Notes: generated by a model not told the origin, from the sequence alone. A stretch of 64,000 bases of DNA from Brevibacillus_C sp046036945 (GCF_046036945.1 NZ_JBJQOQ010000007.1:124001-188000); one strand, 5' to 3'. Shown: positions 47,688 to 57,008, numbered from the stretch's first letter. A program made the numbers and translations.

Positions 47688-49781
47688 CTATTCGCTTATC
47701 CCCTCCTCCAGGCTGAATCGGGATACGGAATCCCGCAGCGCCTCCGCCAGCCTGACGACCTCTTCCGTTGAACGGGCTATCAAGCCCATCGCCGCATTCT
47801 GTTCTTCGATCGCCGCGGAAATGTTCTGCATGCCGGCTGAAGCCTCTGCCGAAGCCGCCGACACCTCCTTGGCGAAGGAGACCACTTCCAGCGCGCTGGC
47901 GTTCATTCGTTCGACCGCCATGCTGACTCCTTCTATCCCGTTTGTGACCAGGCCGATACTCTCCTCAATGCGGGAAAACAACTCCCCGGAATGCCGCGCC
48001 GTGTTTAGTCCGACGGCGACCTTGGAGCATCCCCGCTCCATCTGCTCCACTGCCCGAACCATTCCCTGCTGGACTTCTGAGATCATCGCAGCGATCTGGT
48101 CGACAGCCTGATTCGTCTGCTCTGACAGCTTCCGCACCTCTCCTGCGACCACGGCAAACCCCCTGCCCTGTTCACCGGCACGCGCCGCTTCGATAGCCGC
48201 ATTGAGCGCCAAAAGATTGGTCTGTGAGGCGATCTGGGCGATCACCTGGGTAATCGAGCTGATATCGTCAGAGCGGCTCGCCAACGCTTGGATCACGTCG
48301 CCAGTCTGTTTGACAGCATCGTCAATTTCCTGCATTTCCTGGACAACGGCCTGAATCGCCGTGCGGCCCGCCTGGGAATCCAGCTTCATGCTCGCCGCCG
48401 ACTGGGCGACATCCGAAGAATTTTGATTGACCTGCTGCACTCCCGCCGACAAGTCTTCGGCCAATGTCAGGGTTTCCCCCATCTTGACGACCTGCTGGTC
48501 GGCTGTCTTCACGACGGACTCCACGATCCGCACCATCTGCTCTGTCGATGCAGAGATATCGGCCGCATTGCCGCTGATATCGCGGGTAGAGCCAAAGACG
48601 GAGACGGCAACTTCCTGGACCTGCATCAGGATCTCCGTCAGCTGGGTCCGCATCTGCTTCAGAGAGCGAACCACTTCGCCAATCTCATCCTTGCGGCGCA
48701 GATCGGCTGCATCGAAGGTGACGAGGAAATCGCCGGTTCCGATCCGTTTGGTCGCTTCCGCCATGCGTCCCATCGGTTGGCGGATCTGCCTGGCCGTCCA
48801 AGCGGCAATCACCAGCACGACGACCAGCACGCCGCCGTTAAACAGCAGGATGGCATTGCGAATTTTGTTGGGCCCGCTCATGATCTCGCTCATGTCCATC
48901 TCGGCCAGGATCGCCCAGCTCTCTTTCCCCATCTTGAGCGGAGCGTACGAGACGATCACCGGCTCGCCGCGAAAATCGACTGCTTGCACAGTGGCCGGCT
49001 GCTGATCCGTATCCAGCGCCCGCTCGGCGACCGGAGTGTCGACCTGCAGTGTCAGCAAACCGCTCGAGCCCCCGAATTGGTCCAGTCCGCTGCGAAGAGT
49101 CTTGTCTTTTCCAATCAAGTAAATCTTGCCCGTCTCTCCAAGTCCGGCCCGTTGGTTCAACAGGTTAGTCAGTTCCTGCAAAGGCACCTCTGTCACCAGT
49201 TGGCCGATCATTCTCCCTCTGTCAAAGATCGGCGAGGACATAAAGATGCCCGGTTGACCGCCCGACGCCTCATAGCGGCTGACATCGGTCATTTCGTTGC
49301 TCAGCCCTTTTGCCGCCTTTTGGGCAATTTGTCCCAGAACAGAGTCTTTATACGCACCGGTAAAAAGATTGGTGCCAAAATCATTCTGGGGATTCACCTC
49401 ATACGTAACATTGCCAAATTCATCAATCAGGTACAGATTGGTGAAACTAAAGCGGGTCAAGAACATCTTAAACTCTTTGCCGTATACCGTTTCGACATCC
49501 TCGTATGCCGCTGAAGCAACACCCTGCTGCCACACTTGTTCAAACGCCTGCAGGGCGGCGACGACGGAGCCGGATCCGGTGAACATCTCCAGGTTGTTGG
49601 ACCGTTCCCTAAAATACGTTTCTACCTGTTCCTTGCGGCTGTTTCGCAGCGCCTCCAGTTTTTCACTGCTTTCTTTTAGAAGCTCACTCTTTGTCTGCAG
49701 GTACGAAAACACACCTGCTGCTGTCAGCGGAACAATTCCGACCAACAGAAGGATAATCAGTAGACGCGCCCCCATCTTCAT
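47688..49781 (-). CDS. Methyl-accepting chemotaxis protein
   Basis: This 697-residue receptor has a first membrane helix (about 7-27), an extracellular dCache-type sensing region (about 35-280, with TYEVNPQNDFGTNLFTG and GGQPGIFMSSPIFDRGRMIGQL), and a second helix near residue 300 (ILLFNGGVLVVVLVIAAW). A HAMP linker (RQIRQPMGRMAEATKRIGTG) and a cytoplasmic coiled coil follow, whose tip is TNLLALNAAIEAARAGEQGR. It signals to CheA/CheW. The ATG at 49781 follows GGAGGGGG after seven bases. The ligand is unknown; dCache domains of this layout often sense amino acids or carboxylates. Confidence 0.94.
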   Translation of the reverse strand: MKMGARLLIILLLVGIVPLTAAGVFSYLQTKSELLKESSEKLEALRNSRKEQVETYFRERSNNLEMFTGSGSVVAALQAFEQVWQQGVASAAYEDVETVYGKEFKMFLTRFSFTNLYLIDEFGNVTYEVNPQNDFGTNLFTGAYKDSVLGQIAQKAAKGLSNEMTDVSRYEASGGQPGIFMSSPIFDRGRMIGQLVTEVPLQELTNLLNQRAGLGETGKIYLIGKDKTLRSGLDQFGGSSGLLTLQVDTPVAERALDTDQQPATVQAVDFRGEPVIVSYAPLKMGKESWAILAEMDMSEIMSGPNKIRNAILLFNGGVLVVVLVIAAWTARQIRQPMGRMAEATKRIGTGDFLVTFDAADLRRKDEIGEVVRSLKQMRTQLTEILMQVQEVAVSVFGSTRDISGNAADISASTEQMVRIVESVVKTADQQVVKMGETLTLAEDLSAGVQQVNQNSSDVAQSAASMKLDSQAGRTAIQAVVQEMQEIDDAVKQTGDVIQALASRSDDISSITQVIAQIASQTNLLALNAAIEAARAGEQGRGFAVVAGEVRKLSEQTNQAVDQIAAMISEVQQGMVRAVEQMERGCSKVAVGLNTARHSGELFSRIEESIGLVTNGIEGVSMAVERMNASALEVVSFAKEVSAASAEASAGMQNISAAIEEQNAAMGLIARSTEEVVRLAEALRDSVSRFSLEEGISE

Positions 49782-49927
49782 CACATAGCCCCCTCCGTTT
49801 CCGAAGTGCGAAAAAATCCTCTATAACTTTCTGACTATGCAAAATATTTTCAACTATATCAAAAGTTAGGGCATTTTTGGGACTATGTCAATGCTTTTCT
49901 CCTAGAGGAACACGAAAAAACCTATAC

Positions 49928-50401
49928 TTAGCAGGACTCTCGTATCATGGCAATCTCGTCGCAGCAAGGTAGCTTGGAGCAATTGATGCAGTCTTTCCAC
50001 ACTTTTTGCGGCAGCGTTTCCTTTGCAACCACATAAAAACCGCACTTCTCAAAAAACTCCTTTTGATAGGTCAGCGCCAGGACGCGCTTTACTCCCAAAT
50101 TCTTGCACTCCTCGACCAATGACAAGACGAGCCGCTTGCCTACCCCCAGGCCTTTTGCCGATTCGGAGATGGCCAGCGAGCGGATTTCCGCCAAATCATC
50201 CCACAGGATATGCAATCCGGCAACCCCGACCACCTTGTCTTGGTCAAAAGCAACGAGAAATGACTGGAGGTTTTCCAGCACCGATATTTTTGTCCGCGGC
50301 AGCATCAAACCTTGGCGGGCGTATTCATTAATGATCGAAAGCATCTGGTCAATGTCTTTCGTTGTCGCACGGCGAACAGCTAGTGCGCTGGTTGTGTTCA
50401 T
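49928..50401 (-). CDS. GNAT acetyltransferase with C-terminal cysteine motif (ArgA-like)
   Basis: This 157-residue GNAT protein begins VRRATTKDIDQMLSIINEYA. Its acetyl-CoA loop is the segment ESAKGLGVGKRLVLSLVEEC, and the strand near the end is YQKEFFEKCGFYVVAKETLP. The last 25 residues carry the cluster KVWKDCINCSKLPCCDE, which is typical of short stand-alone N-acetylglutamate-synthase-like enzymes. It could therefore supply N-acetylglutamate for arginine synthesis, but no arg gene is near. GGAGG lies eight bases before the ATG. Function beyond GNAT chemistry is uncertain. Confidence 0.86.
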   Translation of the reverse strand: MNTTSALAVRRATTKDIDQMLSIINEYARQGLMLPRTKISVLENLQSFLVAFDQDKVVGVAGLHILWDDLAEIRSLAISESAKGLGVGKRLVLSLVEECKNLGVKRVLALTYQKEFFEKCGFYVVAKETLPQKVWKDCINCSKLPCCDEIAMIRESC

Positions 50402-50510
50402 TTACAAACCCTCCACCCATCTGAATAATTATTCGATATAATATATAAATATACATATGCAAGCTTGTCTCGTCTAGCACTTTTTTGGCCGCTCAAAATG
50501 TGTGCATGTT

Positions 50511-50557
50511 CCCCGGACGGCATCCGGGGTGCCGTATTGGATGACGCCGGCACCCCG
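50511..50557 (+). promoter_or_regulatory. Mutually exclusive GC-rich hairpins upstream of tetR
   Basis: Hairpin A, CCCCGGA/TCCGGGG (50511-50529), shares bases 50525-50529 with hairpin B, CGGGGTGCCG/CGGCACCCCG (50525-50557). Only one can form at a time. The pair stands 88 bp before the tetR start in a gene-free, GC-rich stretch. It may be an attenuator, an operator with dyad symmetry or a relic; no T-run follows B. Confidence 0.35.
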
Positions 50558-50644
50558 TTCTGGCACTGGCCGCCGTTCGGACCGGACAGCGCCGTTTCTC
50601 CTCCGGATGGATATGCTATAATGGGATGAATGGAGGTGTGTGCC

Positions 50645-51235
50645 TTGACTACCCGCAGGGAACGAAAGAAAAAGGAAACGCGACAACGGATTTTTGACGC
50701 CGCGATCAGCTTGTACAAAGAACACGGATTTGAAGCAACGACGATCGACATGATCTCAGAGCGCGCTGATGTCGCACGCGGTACGATCTTCCTGCATTTC
50801 ACTTCCAAAGAAGCGATCCTTGCCAGTTGGGGCTACGAGCGGATTCGGGAAATTGAACGGCGGCGCGAGGAATGGGATTTCGGGGAGAGCTGCAAGCAAA
50901 AGGTGCTGCGCATCTACAAGATCTTAAACGAGGTAAACGTGCGGAACTTTGATCTGATCAAGGTGCAGATCGAGTCCTCGATGAAGCACCGCAAAGTGAA
51001 GGAGTCCGAGAAAAACATTTACTTCGAACTGCGGGAACTGTTTGCCGATCTGATCGAAGAAGCCCAGGAGAAGAAGCGGCTCAAAGCCAAATTCAACCCC
51101 TTGGTCGCCGCCAATATGCTGGAGAACATTTATTACAACGCCCTGTACGATTGGGTGCAAAGCGACGGAGCATGGGCTTTGGAAGAAATCATGGAGGAAA
51201 AGGTCTCCATTGTATTTGAAGGCCTTGACTTGTAA
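50645..51235 (+). CDS. TetR-family transcriptional regulator
   Basis: This 196-residue repressor has an N-terminal TetR helix-turn-helix (ETRQRIFDAAISLYKEHGFE, TTIDMISERADVARGTIFLHF) and an all-helical ligand domain. The start is TTG 50645, eight bases after GGAGG; the in-frame ATG at 50630 is part of that ribosome site region. The next gene, DUF1128, starts 39 bp downstream on the same strand and may be co-transcribed. The target and the ligand are unknown. Confidence 0.92.
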   Translation: MTTRRERKKKETRQRIFDAAISLYKEHGFEATTIDMISERADVARGTIFLHFTSKEAILASWGYERIREIERRREEWDFGESCKQKVLRIYKILNEVNVRNFDLIKVQIESSMKHRKVKESEKNIYFELRELFADLIEEAQEKKRLKAKFNPLVAANMLENIYYNALYDWVQSDGAWALEEIMEEKVSIVFEGLDL

Positions 51236-51274
51236 AGGCAGTTCCATTTTGAAAAGCGAGAGGAGAACGAACGC

Positions 51275-51505
51275 ATGGCAGATTTAAAAGAACCCACGAT
51301 GGAAAACCTGACCATCATCATTGAGGGCATTAAGGCCAAACTCAACATGGCCAATACGTCAGTGATGCGCCCCGAGGACTTCGACCTGTCCGGCTACGAC
51401 GATTTGCTCTACCTGTACAACATGGTGCAAAAAAAGAGCCATTTCAGCATTAACGAAATGACGGCAATCGTCGAAGAGCTGGGGGCCATGCGCAAGCAGG
51501 CGTAA
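51275..51505 (+). CDS. DUF1128 / YfkK family protein (UPF0435)
   Basis: This 76-residue acidic protein of the DUF1128 family is found throughout Bacillales and named YfkK in B. subtilis. Conserved parts are MENLTIIIEGIKAKLNMANTS, split by the family motif FDLSGYDDLLYLYNMV, then FSINEMTAIVEELGAMR. It is predicted to be a small helical cytosolic protein of unknown function. GAGAGGAGAAC precedes the ATG. Identification rests on recall of the family pattern. Confidence 0.88.
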   Translation: MADLKEPTMENLTIIIEGIKAKLNMANTSVMRPEDFDLSGYDDLLYLYNMVQKKSHFSINEMTAIVEELGAMRKQA

Positions 51506-51540
51506 TGCCGACGACGAAAAAGTACGCACGCTTCTGCTTA

Positions 51541-51581
51541 AAAAAGAGGCAGTCCCGGCTTGTTCGGGACTGCCTCTTTTT
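51541..51581. terminator. Strong bidirectional terminator between DUF1128 and cimA
   Basis: AAAAAGAGGCAGTCCCG/CGGGACTGCCTCTTTTT with a 7-nt loop gives T-runs on both strands between two convergent stops. Confidence 0.92.
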
Positions 51582-51595
51582 CTCCTCTTGCAGAC

Positions 51596-53230
51596 TTAGT
51601 GATTGACGATTCCCTCACGCTGTTCAGCGTGAACCTCCTGCTCAGGCACTTCATACCCTTCCTTCCAAAGCAGGTAGCGGATACTGTCGATCAGCGCTTC
51701 CCAGCTCGCTTCGATGACGTTGGTTGAGACGCCGACGGTGCTCCACCGCTCTCCGCCGCGAACCGACTCGACGAGCACGCGAACCTTGGCCGCCGTCGCC
51801 CCGTTTTCATCCAGCACGCGGACTTTGTAGTCGGCCAAATGCATCTCGGCCAGGGACGGGAAGTAATCCTCAAGCGCTTTGCGCAGTGCGTTGTCGAGCG
51901 CGTTGACCGGACCGTTCCCCTCGGCCGCCGTGTGCACCAGCTGGCCGTTGACCCGCAGCTTGACCATCGCCTCCGAAGAGATCGAGTGTCCGGTCTGCTT
52001 TTCAATCCAGATCTTAAACGATTCGACAGTAAACAGCTCCCGGGTCTGTCCAGATGCTTCCAGCAGCAGAAGCGACAGGGATGCTTCTGCCCCTTCGTAC
52101 TGGTATCCCTGGAATTCCCGCTCCTTGACCTGGCGAATGACTTCCTTTGCCTCGGGCTGGTTCCGATCCAGTGAGATGTTCCATTCGTCCACCTTGGCAA
52201 TCAGGTTGCTCTGTCCGGACAGTTCTGACACGAGCACGCGGCGGCGGTTGCCGATCAACTCCGGTTCGATGTGCTCGTACGTCTGCGGGTCTTTCAATAC
52301 GGCACTGACGTGAATGCCGCCTTTATGGGCAAAGGCGCTGTTGCCGACGAACGGCTGATTGGTCGGCAGCACCAGATTGGCGATCTCCGCAACATAGCGG
52401 GCGACCTTGGTCAGCTGATTCATCTGGTCCGGCTCCACACAGCGATATCCCAGCTTTAACTGCAAATTGGGGATCACCGAGACTAGATTGGCATTGCCGC
52501 ACCGCTCCCCGATCCCGTTAAACGTGCCCTGCACCTGGGTCGCTCCGGCCTGGACCGCTGCCAGGGAGTTGGCGACAGCCAGTTCGCCGTCGTTGTGGGC
52601 GTGAATCCCAATGGGCACTTGCCGTTCGGAGCGAACTTTGCTGACCACTTCAAATATCTCCTGAGGCAGACTGCCGCCGTTCGTATCACACAGCACCAGC
52701 CAGTCAGCTCCCGCCGCTTCCGCCGTTTTCAGCACGCTCATCGCGTAGTCCGGATTGTGTTTGTAACCGTCAAAAAAATGCTCCGCGTCAAAGATAACGG
52801 TGAGCCCGTTTTGCTTTAAATACTGGATGGAGTCGGAGATCATCCGCAGGTTTTCTTCCAAGGTCGTCTTCAGCGCCTCCGTCACATGCAGATCCCACGA
52901 CTTGCCAAAAATCGCGGCCGCACTCACTCCGCTCGCCATGATCGCCTTCAGGTTGTCGTCCTCCGCTGCAGCGACTCCCGGCCGGCAGGTACTGCCAAAC
53001 GCCGTGATTCGCGCATTCTCCAAGGGGATCTCTTTTACTTTCTCAAAAAACGCCATATCCTTCGGATTGCTGCCCGGCCAGCCGCCTTCGATAAAAGGAA
53101 CGCCGAATTGGTCCAATTGTTTGGCAATTTTCAGTTTGTCTTCTACGGACAGGCTGATGCCTTCTCCCTGTGTTCCGTCGCGCAAGGTCGTGTCGTACAG
53201 GCAAATTTTCTGCTCTTTCATGGTTTCCAT
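51596..53230 (-). CDS. cimA: (R)-Citramalate synthase
   Basis: This 544-residue enzyme is of the isopropylmalate/homocitrate synthase superfamily, CimA branch. It condenses acetyl-CoA and pyruvate to citramalate, a threonine-independent entry to isoleucine. The catalytic barrel opens with LYDTTLRDGTQGEGISLS, then GVPFIEGGWPGSNPKD, VIFDAEHFFDGYKHNPDYA and the metal motif GIHAHNDGELAVAN. VQGTFNGIGERCGNANL is the second signature. A C-terminal regulatory LeuA dimer domain (about 400-520) is present, so feedback by isoleucine is likely. ATG 53230 has AGGAG seven bases upstream. No other branched-chain gene adjoins it. Confidence 0.95.
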   Translation of the reverse strand: METMKEQKICLYDTTLRDGTQGEGISLSVEDKLKIAKQLDQFGVPFIEGGWPGSNPKDMAFFEKVKEIPLENARITAFGSTCRPGVAAAEDDNLKAIMASGVSAAAIFGKSWDLHVTEALKTTLEENLRMISDSIQYLKQNGLTVIFDAEHFFDGYKHNPDYAMSVLKTAEAAGADWLVLCDTNGGSLPQEIFEVVSKVRSERQVPIGIHAHNDGELAVANSLAAVQAGATQVQGTFNGIGERCGNANLVSVIPNLQLKLGYRCVEPDQMNQLTKVARYVAEIANLVLPTNQPFVGNSAFAHKGGIHVSAVLKDPQTYEHIEPELIGNRRRVLVSELSGQSNLIAKVDEWNISLDRNQPEAKEVIRQVKEREFQGYQYEGAEASLSLLLLEASGQTRELFTVESFKIWIEKQTGHSISSEAMVKLRVNGQLVHTAAEGNGPVNALDNALRKALEDYFPSLAEMHLADYKVRVLDENGATAAKVRVLVESVRGGERWSTVGVSTNVIEASWEALIDSIRYLLWKEGYEVPEQEVHAEQREGIVNH

Positions 53231-53314
53231 CTCCAAACTCCTGTCGTCAATCTATTTCTGCAATTGTCTAGCTATTCGGCATATTATCTTTCAGTATACC
53301 ACAGCTTATCCAGC

Positions 53315-53340
53315 AAAAAAAGAGCGTGAACCGCTCTTTT
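53315..53340 (-). terminator. Terminator of the alpha/beta hydrolase gene
   Basis: On the minus strand, AAGAGCG/CGCTCTT with a short loop is followed by TTTTTTTGC, 11 bp after the stop. Confidence 0.82.
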
Positions 53341-53350
53341 CCCAAGCCAA

Positions 53351-54184
53351 TTAGACGTTTTGATGAACAAATTCGGCCGTCACCGCGATCGCTTCTTCCA
53401 GCTGCGGGCTGGTGCCGGCAAACGGATGCCGAGTATTCCAGGTGTGATCTCCGCCGCGAATCCAGTAGAGCCTGCCGTGAGCAGCCGCCTGGTGAAGCTT
53501 CTCGGCCCCATTCACCAACCGGGCGTAGTCCTTGTCGCCCTGTACGATCAGCAGGGGCTGCGGCATATCAGCCACCTTGGCGGGCAGATCGTACTCCTCC
53601 CTATGCTGGTCCACATCATCGATCACCACGCGGGAAATGGGCATCTGCTGTCCGGTTCGGGCGTTGGCGATATACCCGACACCCTCCGCTTTGATCTGTT
53701 CCCGCAGGGCGGCATCAAACAAGTCGACGTTGGCAATTCCGTTCCAGGTAATCACGCCGGTTACAGCCGGATTGTGGGCCCCGAACAAAATCGCGTCACC
53801 GCCGCCCTTGCTGTGTCCCATGACGAACAGCTTCTCCCGGTCCAAACGGGACGAAGCCGGCAGCCGCCCCTCGCGCAAAGCGGCGAGCAGCGCTTGAAGA
53901 TCAGCTACTTCCCGGGCATACGTGTTCACCGCAAACTTTTCCAGTTCGCCAAATTCTGTCAGACTCTTGCCCACGCCGTTGCAGGAGAAGTTGAAGCGAA
54001 TGACGGCAATCCCGCGTTTGGACAATTCCTCCGCCGCGTACGGAAAGCTTCCCCAGTCCTTAAATCCCTTAAACCCGTGGCAAAAAAACAGCACGGGCAA
54101 TGCCTCGCCGCCATCCTCCGGAACGTGCACATCGCCGCGAATGACCAATTGATCCTCCAAGGGAATTTCAAACGAATGGATCAC
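53351..54184 (-). CDS. Alpha/beta hydrolase family protein
   Basis: This 277-residue serine hydrolase is of the dienelactone hydrolase/prolyl-oligopeptidase-like type. The oxyanion segment is FFCHGFKGFKDWG, the nucleophile elbow is VMGHSKGGGDA (Ser in GHSKG), the acid lies in LLIVQGDKDYAR and the His in IRGGDHTWN. There is no signal peptide, so it is cytosolic, acting on an ester, lactone or small peptide. The start is GTG 54184, with GGGTGG seven bases upstream. It lies 100 bp after the M20 gene on the same strand. Confidence 0.92.
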   Translation of the reverse strand: MIHSFEIPLEDQLVIRGDVHVPEDGGEALPVLFFCHGFKGFKDWGSFPYAAEELSKRGIAVIRFNFSCNGVGKSLTEFGELEKFAVNTYAREVADLQALLAALREGRLPASSRLDREKLFVMGHSKGGGDAILFGAHNPAVTGVITWNGIANVDLFDAALREQIKAEGVGYIANARTGQQMPISRVVIDDVDQHREEYDLPAKVADMPQPLLIVQGDKDYARLVNGAEKLHQAAAHGRLYWIRGGDHTWNTRHPFAGTSPQLEEAIAVTAEFVHQNV

Positions 54185-54244
54185 ACTCCAACCACCCTTC
54201 GCTTTTTTTTCGATTATACGGTTTTCCGCTGCCCCGCGTCCAAC

Positions 54245-54273
54245 GAAAAAAGCGAAAGCCAGCCGCTTTCGCT
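54245..54273 (-). terminator. Terminator of the M20 amidohydrolase gene
   Basis: On the minus strand, AGCGAAAGC/GCTTTCGCT with a 5-nt loop is followed by TTTTTTCG. It separates this gene from the hydrolase downstream. Confidence 0.88.
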
Positions 54274-54287
54274 CTTCTTCTCATCCA

Positions 54288-55484
54288 TTATTTTTGCTGC
54301 TCCATGTACAGTAGCGCGCTTCGCCCCAGCACCTCGGCACTGATCAGCATCGCCCGCTCGTCAATGTCAAAACGGGGATGGTGGTGCGGATAGGCAGCGC
54401 CTACCTCGGGATTTCCCGCCCCGATAAAGACAAACGCGCCCGGCACCTTCTCCAGGTAGTAGGAGAAATCCTCTCCGCCCATCGTCGGGGTCATTTGCTC
54501 TACCTTCTGCTCTCCGCAGACGGCAGATGCTGCGGCGCGAACAATTTCAGCTTCGGCAGGGGTATTGACGACTGCAGGATAGCCGCGGGTATACTCTACC
54601 TTGGCGCTTCCGCCCAGCATGGCAGCCGTACCTGCGACGATTTCTTTCACCCGCTGTTCGGCGCGGTCCCGCACCTCTGGTGAAAAAGAGCGGACCGTCC
54701 CGGTCATCCGGCAGGAGTCGGCGATGACGTTGTTGTTGTCGCCGGCGTTAAATGTGCCAACCGTGACGACGACGCTGTCGATCGGGCTGATATTGCGGCT
54801 GGCGATCGTCTGCAGATTGGTGACGACCTGGGAACCGATCACAATCGAGTCGATCGTCTCCTGCGGAACGGCGCCATGTCCGCCTCTGCCCTGGATGTCA
54901 ATCGCAAAGTCGTCGACACTGGCCATGATCGGTCCAGACGCAATCCAGACATGGCCGTACGGGCATGACGACCACAGATGGGCGCCGAAGATCGCATCCA
55001 CTCCATCCAGTGCCCCGTCTTCCACCATCGCAATCGCACCGCCGGGGTTTTCTTCTTCCGCGTGCTGAAAGACAAAGACGATATTCCCCGGGATCTCGGC
55101 ACGGTGCTCGGCCAGCACGCCGGCCAGCCCCAGCAGTCCGGAGGTGTGGGCGTCGTGACCGCATGCGTGCATCACGCCCGGCACCCGCGATTTATAGGGG
55201 ACATCCTTTTGATCCTGAATCGGCAGTGCGTCAAAATCTGCCCGGATGGCGACAGTCGGCCCCGGCTTTCCGCCCTTCAACAGCCCGACAACTCCCCTGC
55301 CGCCGACGCCGGTACGGATCTGATCCAGGCTATATCCCCGCAGGATCTCGGCAATCATCGCCGGTGTCTTCTCCTCTTGAAAAGACAGCTCCGGATACTG
55401 GTGCAAATGGCGGCGCCAGCTGATCACCTGCTGTTCCCGTTGTTTCAGAAGTTGGCCCAACCGCTCGTGAAGCTTGTTTTCCAT
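54288..55484 (-). CDS. M20-family amidohydrolase (N-acyl amino acid / IAA-amidohydrolase type)
   Basis: This 398-residue metallo-amidohydrolase is of the M20D branch, which cleaves N-acyl amino acids such as N-acetyl-diaminopimelate, hippurate or related conjugates. The metal-site motifs are GVMHACGHDAHTS (Cys and His ligands), FVFQHAEEENPGGA with the catalytic Glu, GAHLWS, and TMGGEDFSYYLEKVPGAF near the end. The lid-domain motif GRGGHGAVPQETIDSI is intact. GAAAGGGGAAAC lies before the ATG. The exact substrate is undecided. Confidence 0.93.
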   Translation of the reverse strand: MENKLHERLGQLLKQREQQVISWRRHLHQYPELSFQEEKTPAMIAEILRGYSLDQIRTGVGGRGVVGLLKGGKPGPTVAIRADFDALPIQDQKDVPYKSRVPGVMHACGHDAHTSGLLGLAGVLAEHRAEIPGNIVFVFQHAEEENPGGAIAMVEDGALDGVDAIFGAHLWSSCPYGHVWIASGPIMASVDDFAIDIQGRGGHGAVPQETIDSIVIGSQVVTNLQTIASRNISPIDSVVVTVGTFNAGDNNNVIADSCRMTGTVRSFSPEVRDRAEQRVKEIVAGTAAMLGGSAKVEYTRGYPAVVNTPAEAEIVRAAASAVCGEQKVEQMTPTMGGEDFSYYLEKVPGAFVFIGAGNPEVGAAYPHHHPRFDIDERAMLISAEVLGRSALLYMEQQK

Positions 55485-55618
55485 CGCTGTTTCCCCTTTC
55501 TATATTTCTCTCCTTTTTTATCTTATCAGAATGGATGAAGAATTCACCAGAATTCCGATGGAAAAGTTCATTGTGCGGGGCTGTTTTTGGTTAAGCCCCG
55601 CGGATTTTGCCGTCATCC

Positions 55619-56627
55619 TTAAGGTGCCGTTTGCCATTGCAAGGTTGGGTACTCGCTATTTGCTCCCACTAGCCCTCCGACGCTCATGGTTCCATCAACC
55701 TGAGTATTGGCAAACGAGCGGCTTACTGTTGCGCCTTGCCCCACACTTCCGACGAGTCCACCGGAATAAGTGAAAGAACATTTACCCGTTACTTTTCCTT
55801 GGGCGTATGCATCTGTAACGGTTCCTCCCTGCATAATGCCTACCAGGGTTCCGGTGTTGGAGAAGCCTGTTACCTTGGCATCTACCAGTCCAATATTGCT
55901 GATGCGAGCATTACCGCTGATGCTGCTGAACAATCCAACACCCCTAGTATCCGGTAGATTAATCTTCAATCCGCTGATTGTGTGCCTTTGACCGTCAAAC
56001 GATCCGGTAAAGGCATTTTCGACAGTTCCGATCGGCTGCCAGCTTGAGTTGGCGTTGTACTGACTGAGGTCGATGTTTTCCACCAGGATAAAATGGGAGG
56101 ACAAGTAGTTTCTTACCTTATCTAACTGTAGAACCGCGCCTCCTCCCGACAACCCCAGGTTGTTAAATTTTGCAATCCCGCCGACGGCATTCACCGCCGC
56201 AGTTCCTGTCAGCGAAGCGTTCCCCGGCTCCGACTTGACGGGTAATCGCATGATTGGGCAAAAACGTTCCGTCCCCATAGCCGTTGACGTATCCTGCTGC
56301 TGTCGCGACGGCAATCTCCCGGGCAAACCAGTCTGACGTATGTACATCAGAAAAATGGGCAGCGGCCTGCTCGTTGAAACCAACTGCCCGATTGATGAGC
56401 GCAACCATCTCCGCTCGGGTGATCGGGTTGTCCGGAAGGATGCTGCCGTCGCTGTATCCTCTTAGCAGTCCCTTGTCCAGCCAGCGTTCGAGCACTTGCT
56501 TCGCCCAATGACGTTCCAGTTCCGCGCCGGAACGTTCCGATTGTGCGGCTTGAAGTGGTATCATTAAAAATACCAGAAGGAACGCCAATAACCAGGACCC
56601 TACTCTTCTATATACCAATTTTTTCAC
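55619..56627 (-). pseudogene. Broken SLH-domain surface protein gene with GLUG-type repeats
   Basis: Two overlapping frames make one damaged gene. The first (GTG 56627) encodes a signal peptide (SWLLAFLLVFLMIPLQA) and two S-layer homology units: LDKGLLRGYSDGSILPDNPI with TRAEMVALINRAVGF, then AAGYVNGYGDGTFLPNHAIT. Near 56240 the reading changes frame. The second frame continues VKSEPGNASLTGTAAVNAVG, a beta-rich region (ISGLKINLPDTRGVG) and GLUG-like repeats (YSGGLVGSVGQGATVS, VGGLVGANSEY), then stops early at 55619. The second SLH unit lacks its QEMA end, so several residues were lost with the frame. The product would not be a full wall-anchored protein. Confidence 0.75.
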
Positions 56628-56757
56628 TCCCTAATAAAAAAATTCAAAAAAATGCCAAAAAAAGATACGTTTATTATATCACGAACCCCTCCAAAAAAAT
56701 CGTCTCTTCATCTGTAAAGCTGCACATCTTGAGCCGGCCGCAGGGCGCAGGCGCGGT

Positions 56758-56784
56758 AAAAAAACCGGAACTGGTCAGTCCCGG
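56758..56784 (-). terminator. Terminator of the cold-shock protein gene
   Basis: On the minus strand, CCGGGACTG/CAGTTCCGG with a 2-nt loop is followed by TTTTTTTACC, 17 bp after the stop. Confidence 0.85.
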
Positions 56785-56801
56785 CCTCATTTGGTTTGCT
56801 G

Positions 56802-57008
56802 TTATTTTCCCCCTTGTTTGACGACGTTGGCCGCTTGCGGACCGCGCTGCCCATTGACGATGTCAAACGTCACCATCTCGCCTTCCTCCAGATTGCGAAA
56901 ACCGCTGCCGGCAATCCCGGTGAAATGGACGAATACGTCACCGCCGTCCGCTTTTTCGATAAACCCGTAGCCCTTCTCCTTGTTGAACCATTTTACTTTA
57001 CCGTACAT
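56802..57008 (-). CDS. cspD: CspA-family cold-shock protein
   Basis: This 68-residue single OB-fold nucleic-acid chaperone binds single-stranded RNA and DNA and prevents or melts secondary structure. RNP1 is KGYGFIEK (12-19), RNP2 is DVFVHF (24-29), and the start MYGKVKWFN is canonical; the Phe of the usual KGFGFI is Tyr. The ribosome site is GGAGG. The 275-bp gene-free stretch upstream leaves room for a long leader typical of cold-shock genes. The letter of the symbol follows the closest Bacillus paralogue by eye and is not secure. Confidence 0.94.
   Translation of the reverse strand: MYGKVKWFNKEKGYGFIEKADGGDVFVHFTGIAGSGFRNLEEGEMVTFDIVNGQRGPQAANVVKQGGK

Noticed and set aside
48288..49514. 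408-codon plus-strand frame inside the chemoreceptor gene
   Set aside because: Antisense shadow of a confident MCP gene; the His/Asp/Arg-rich product has no family features.
50398..50808. 136-codon minus-strand frame spanning the tetR start
   Set aside because: It covers the tetR ribosome site and HTH on the opposite strand, has no ribosome site of its own and no recognisable domain.
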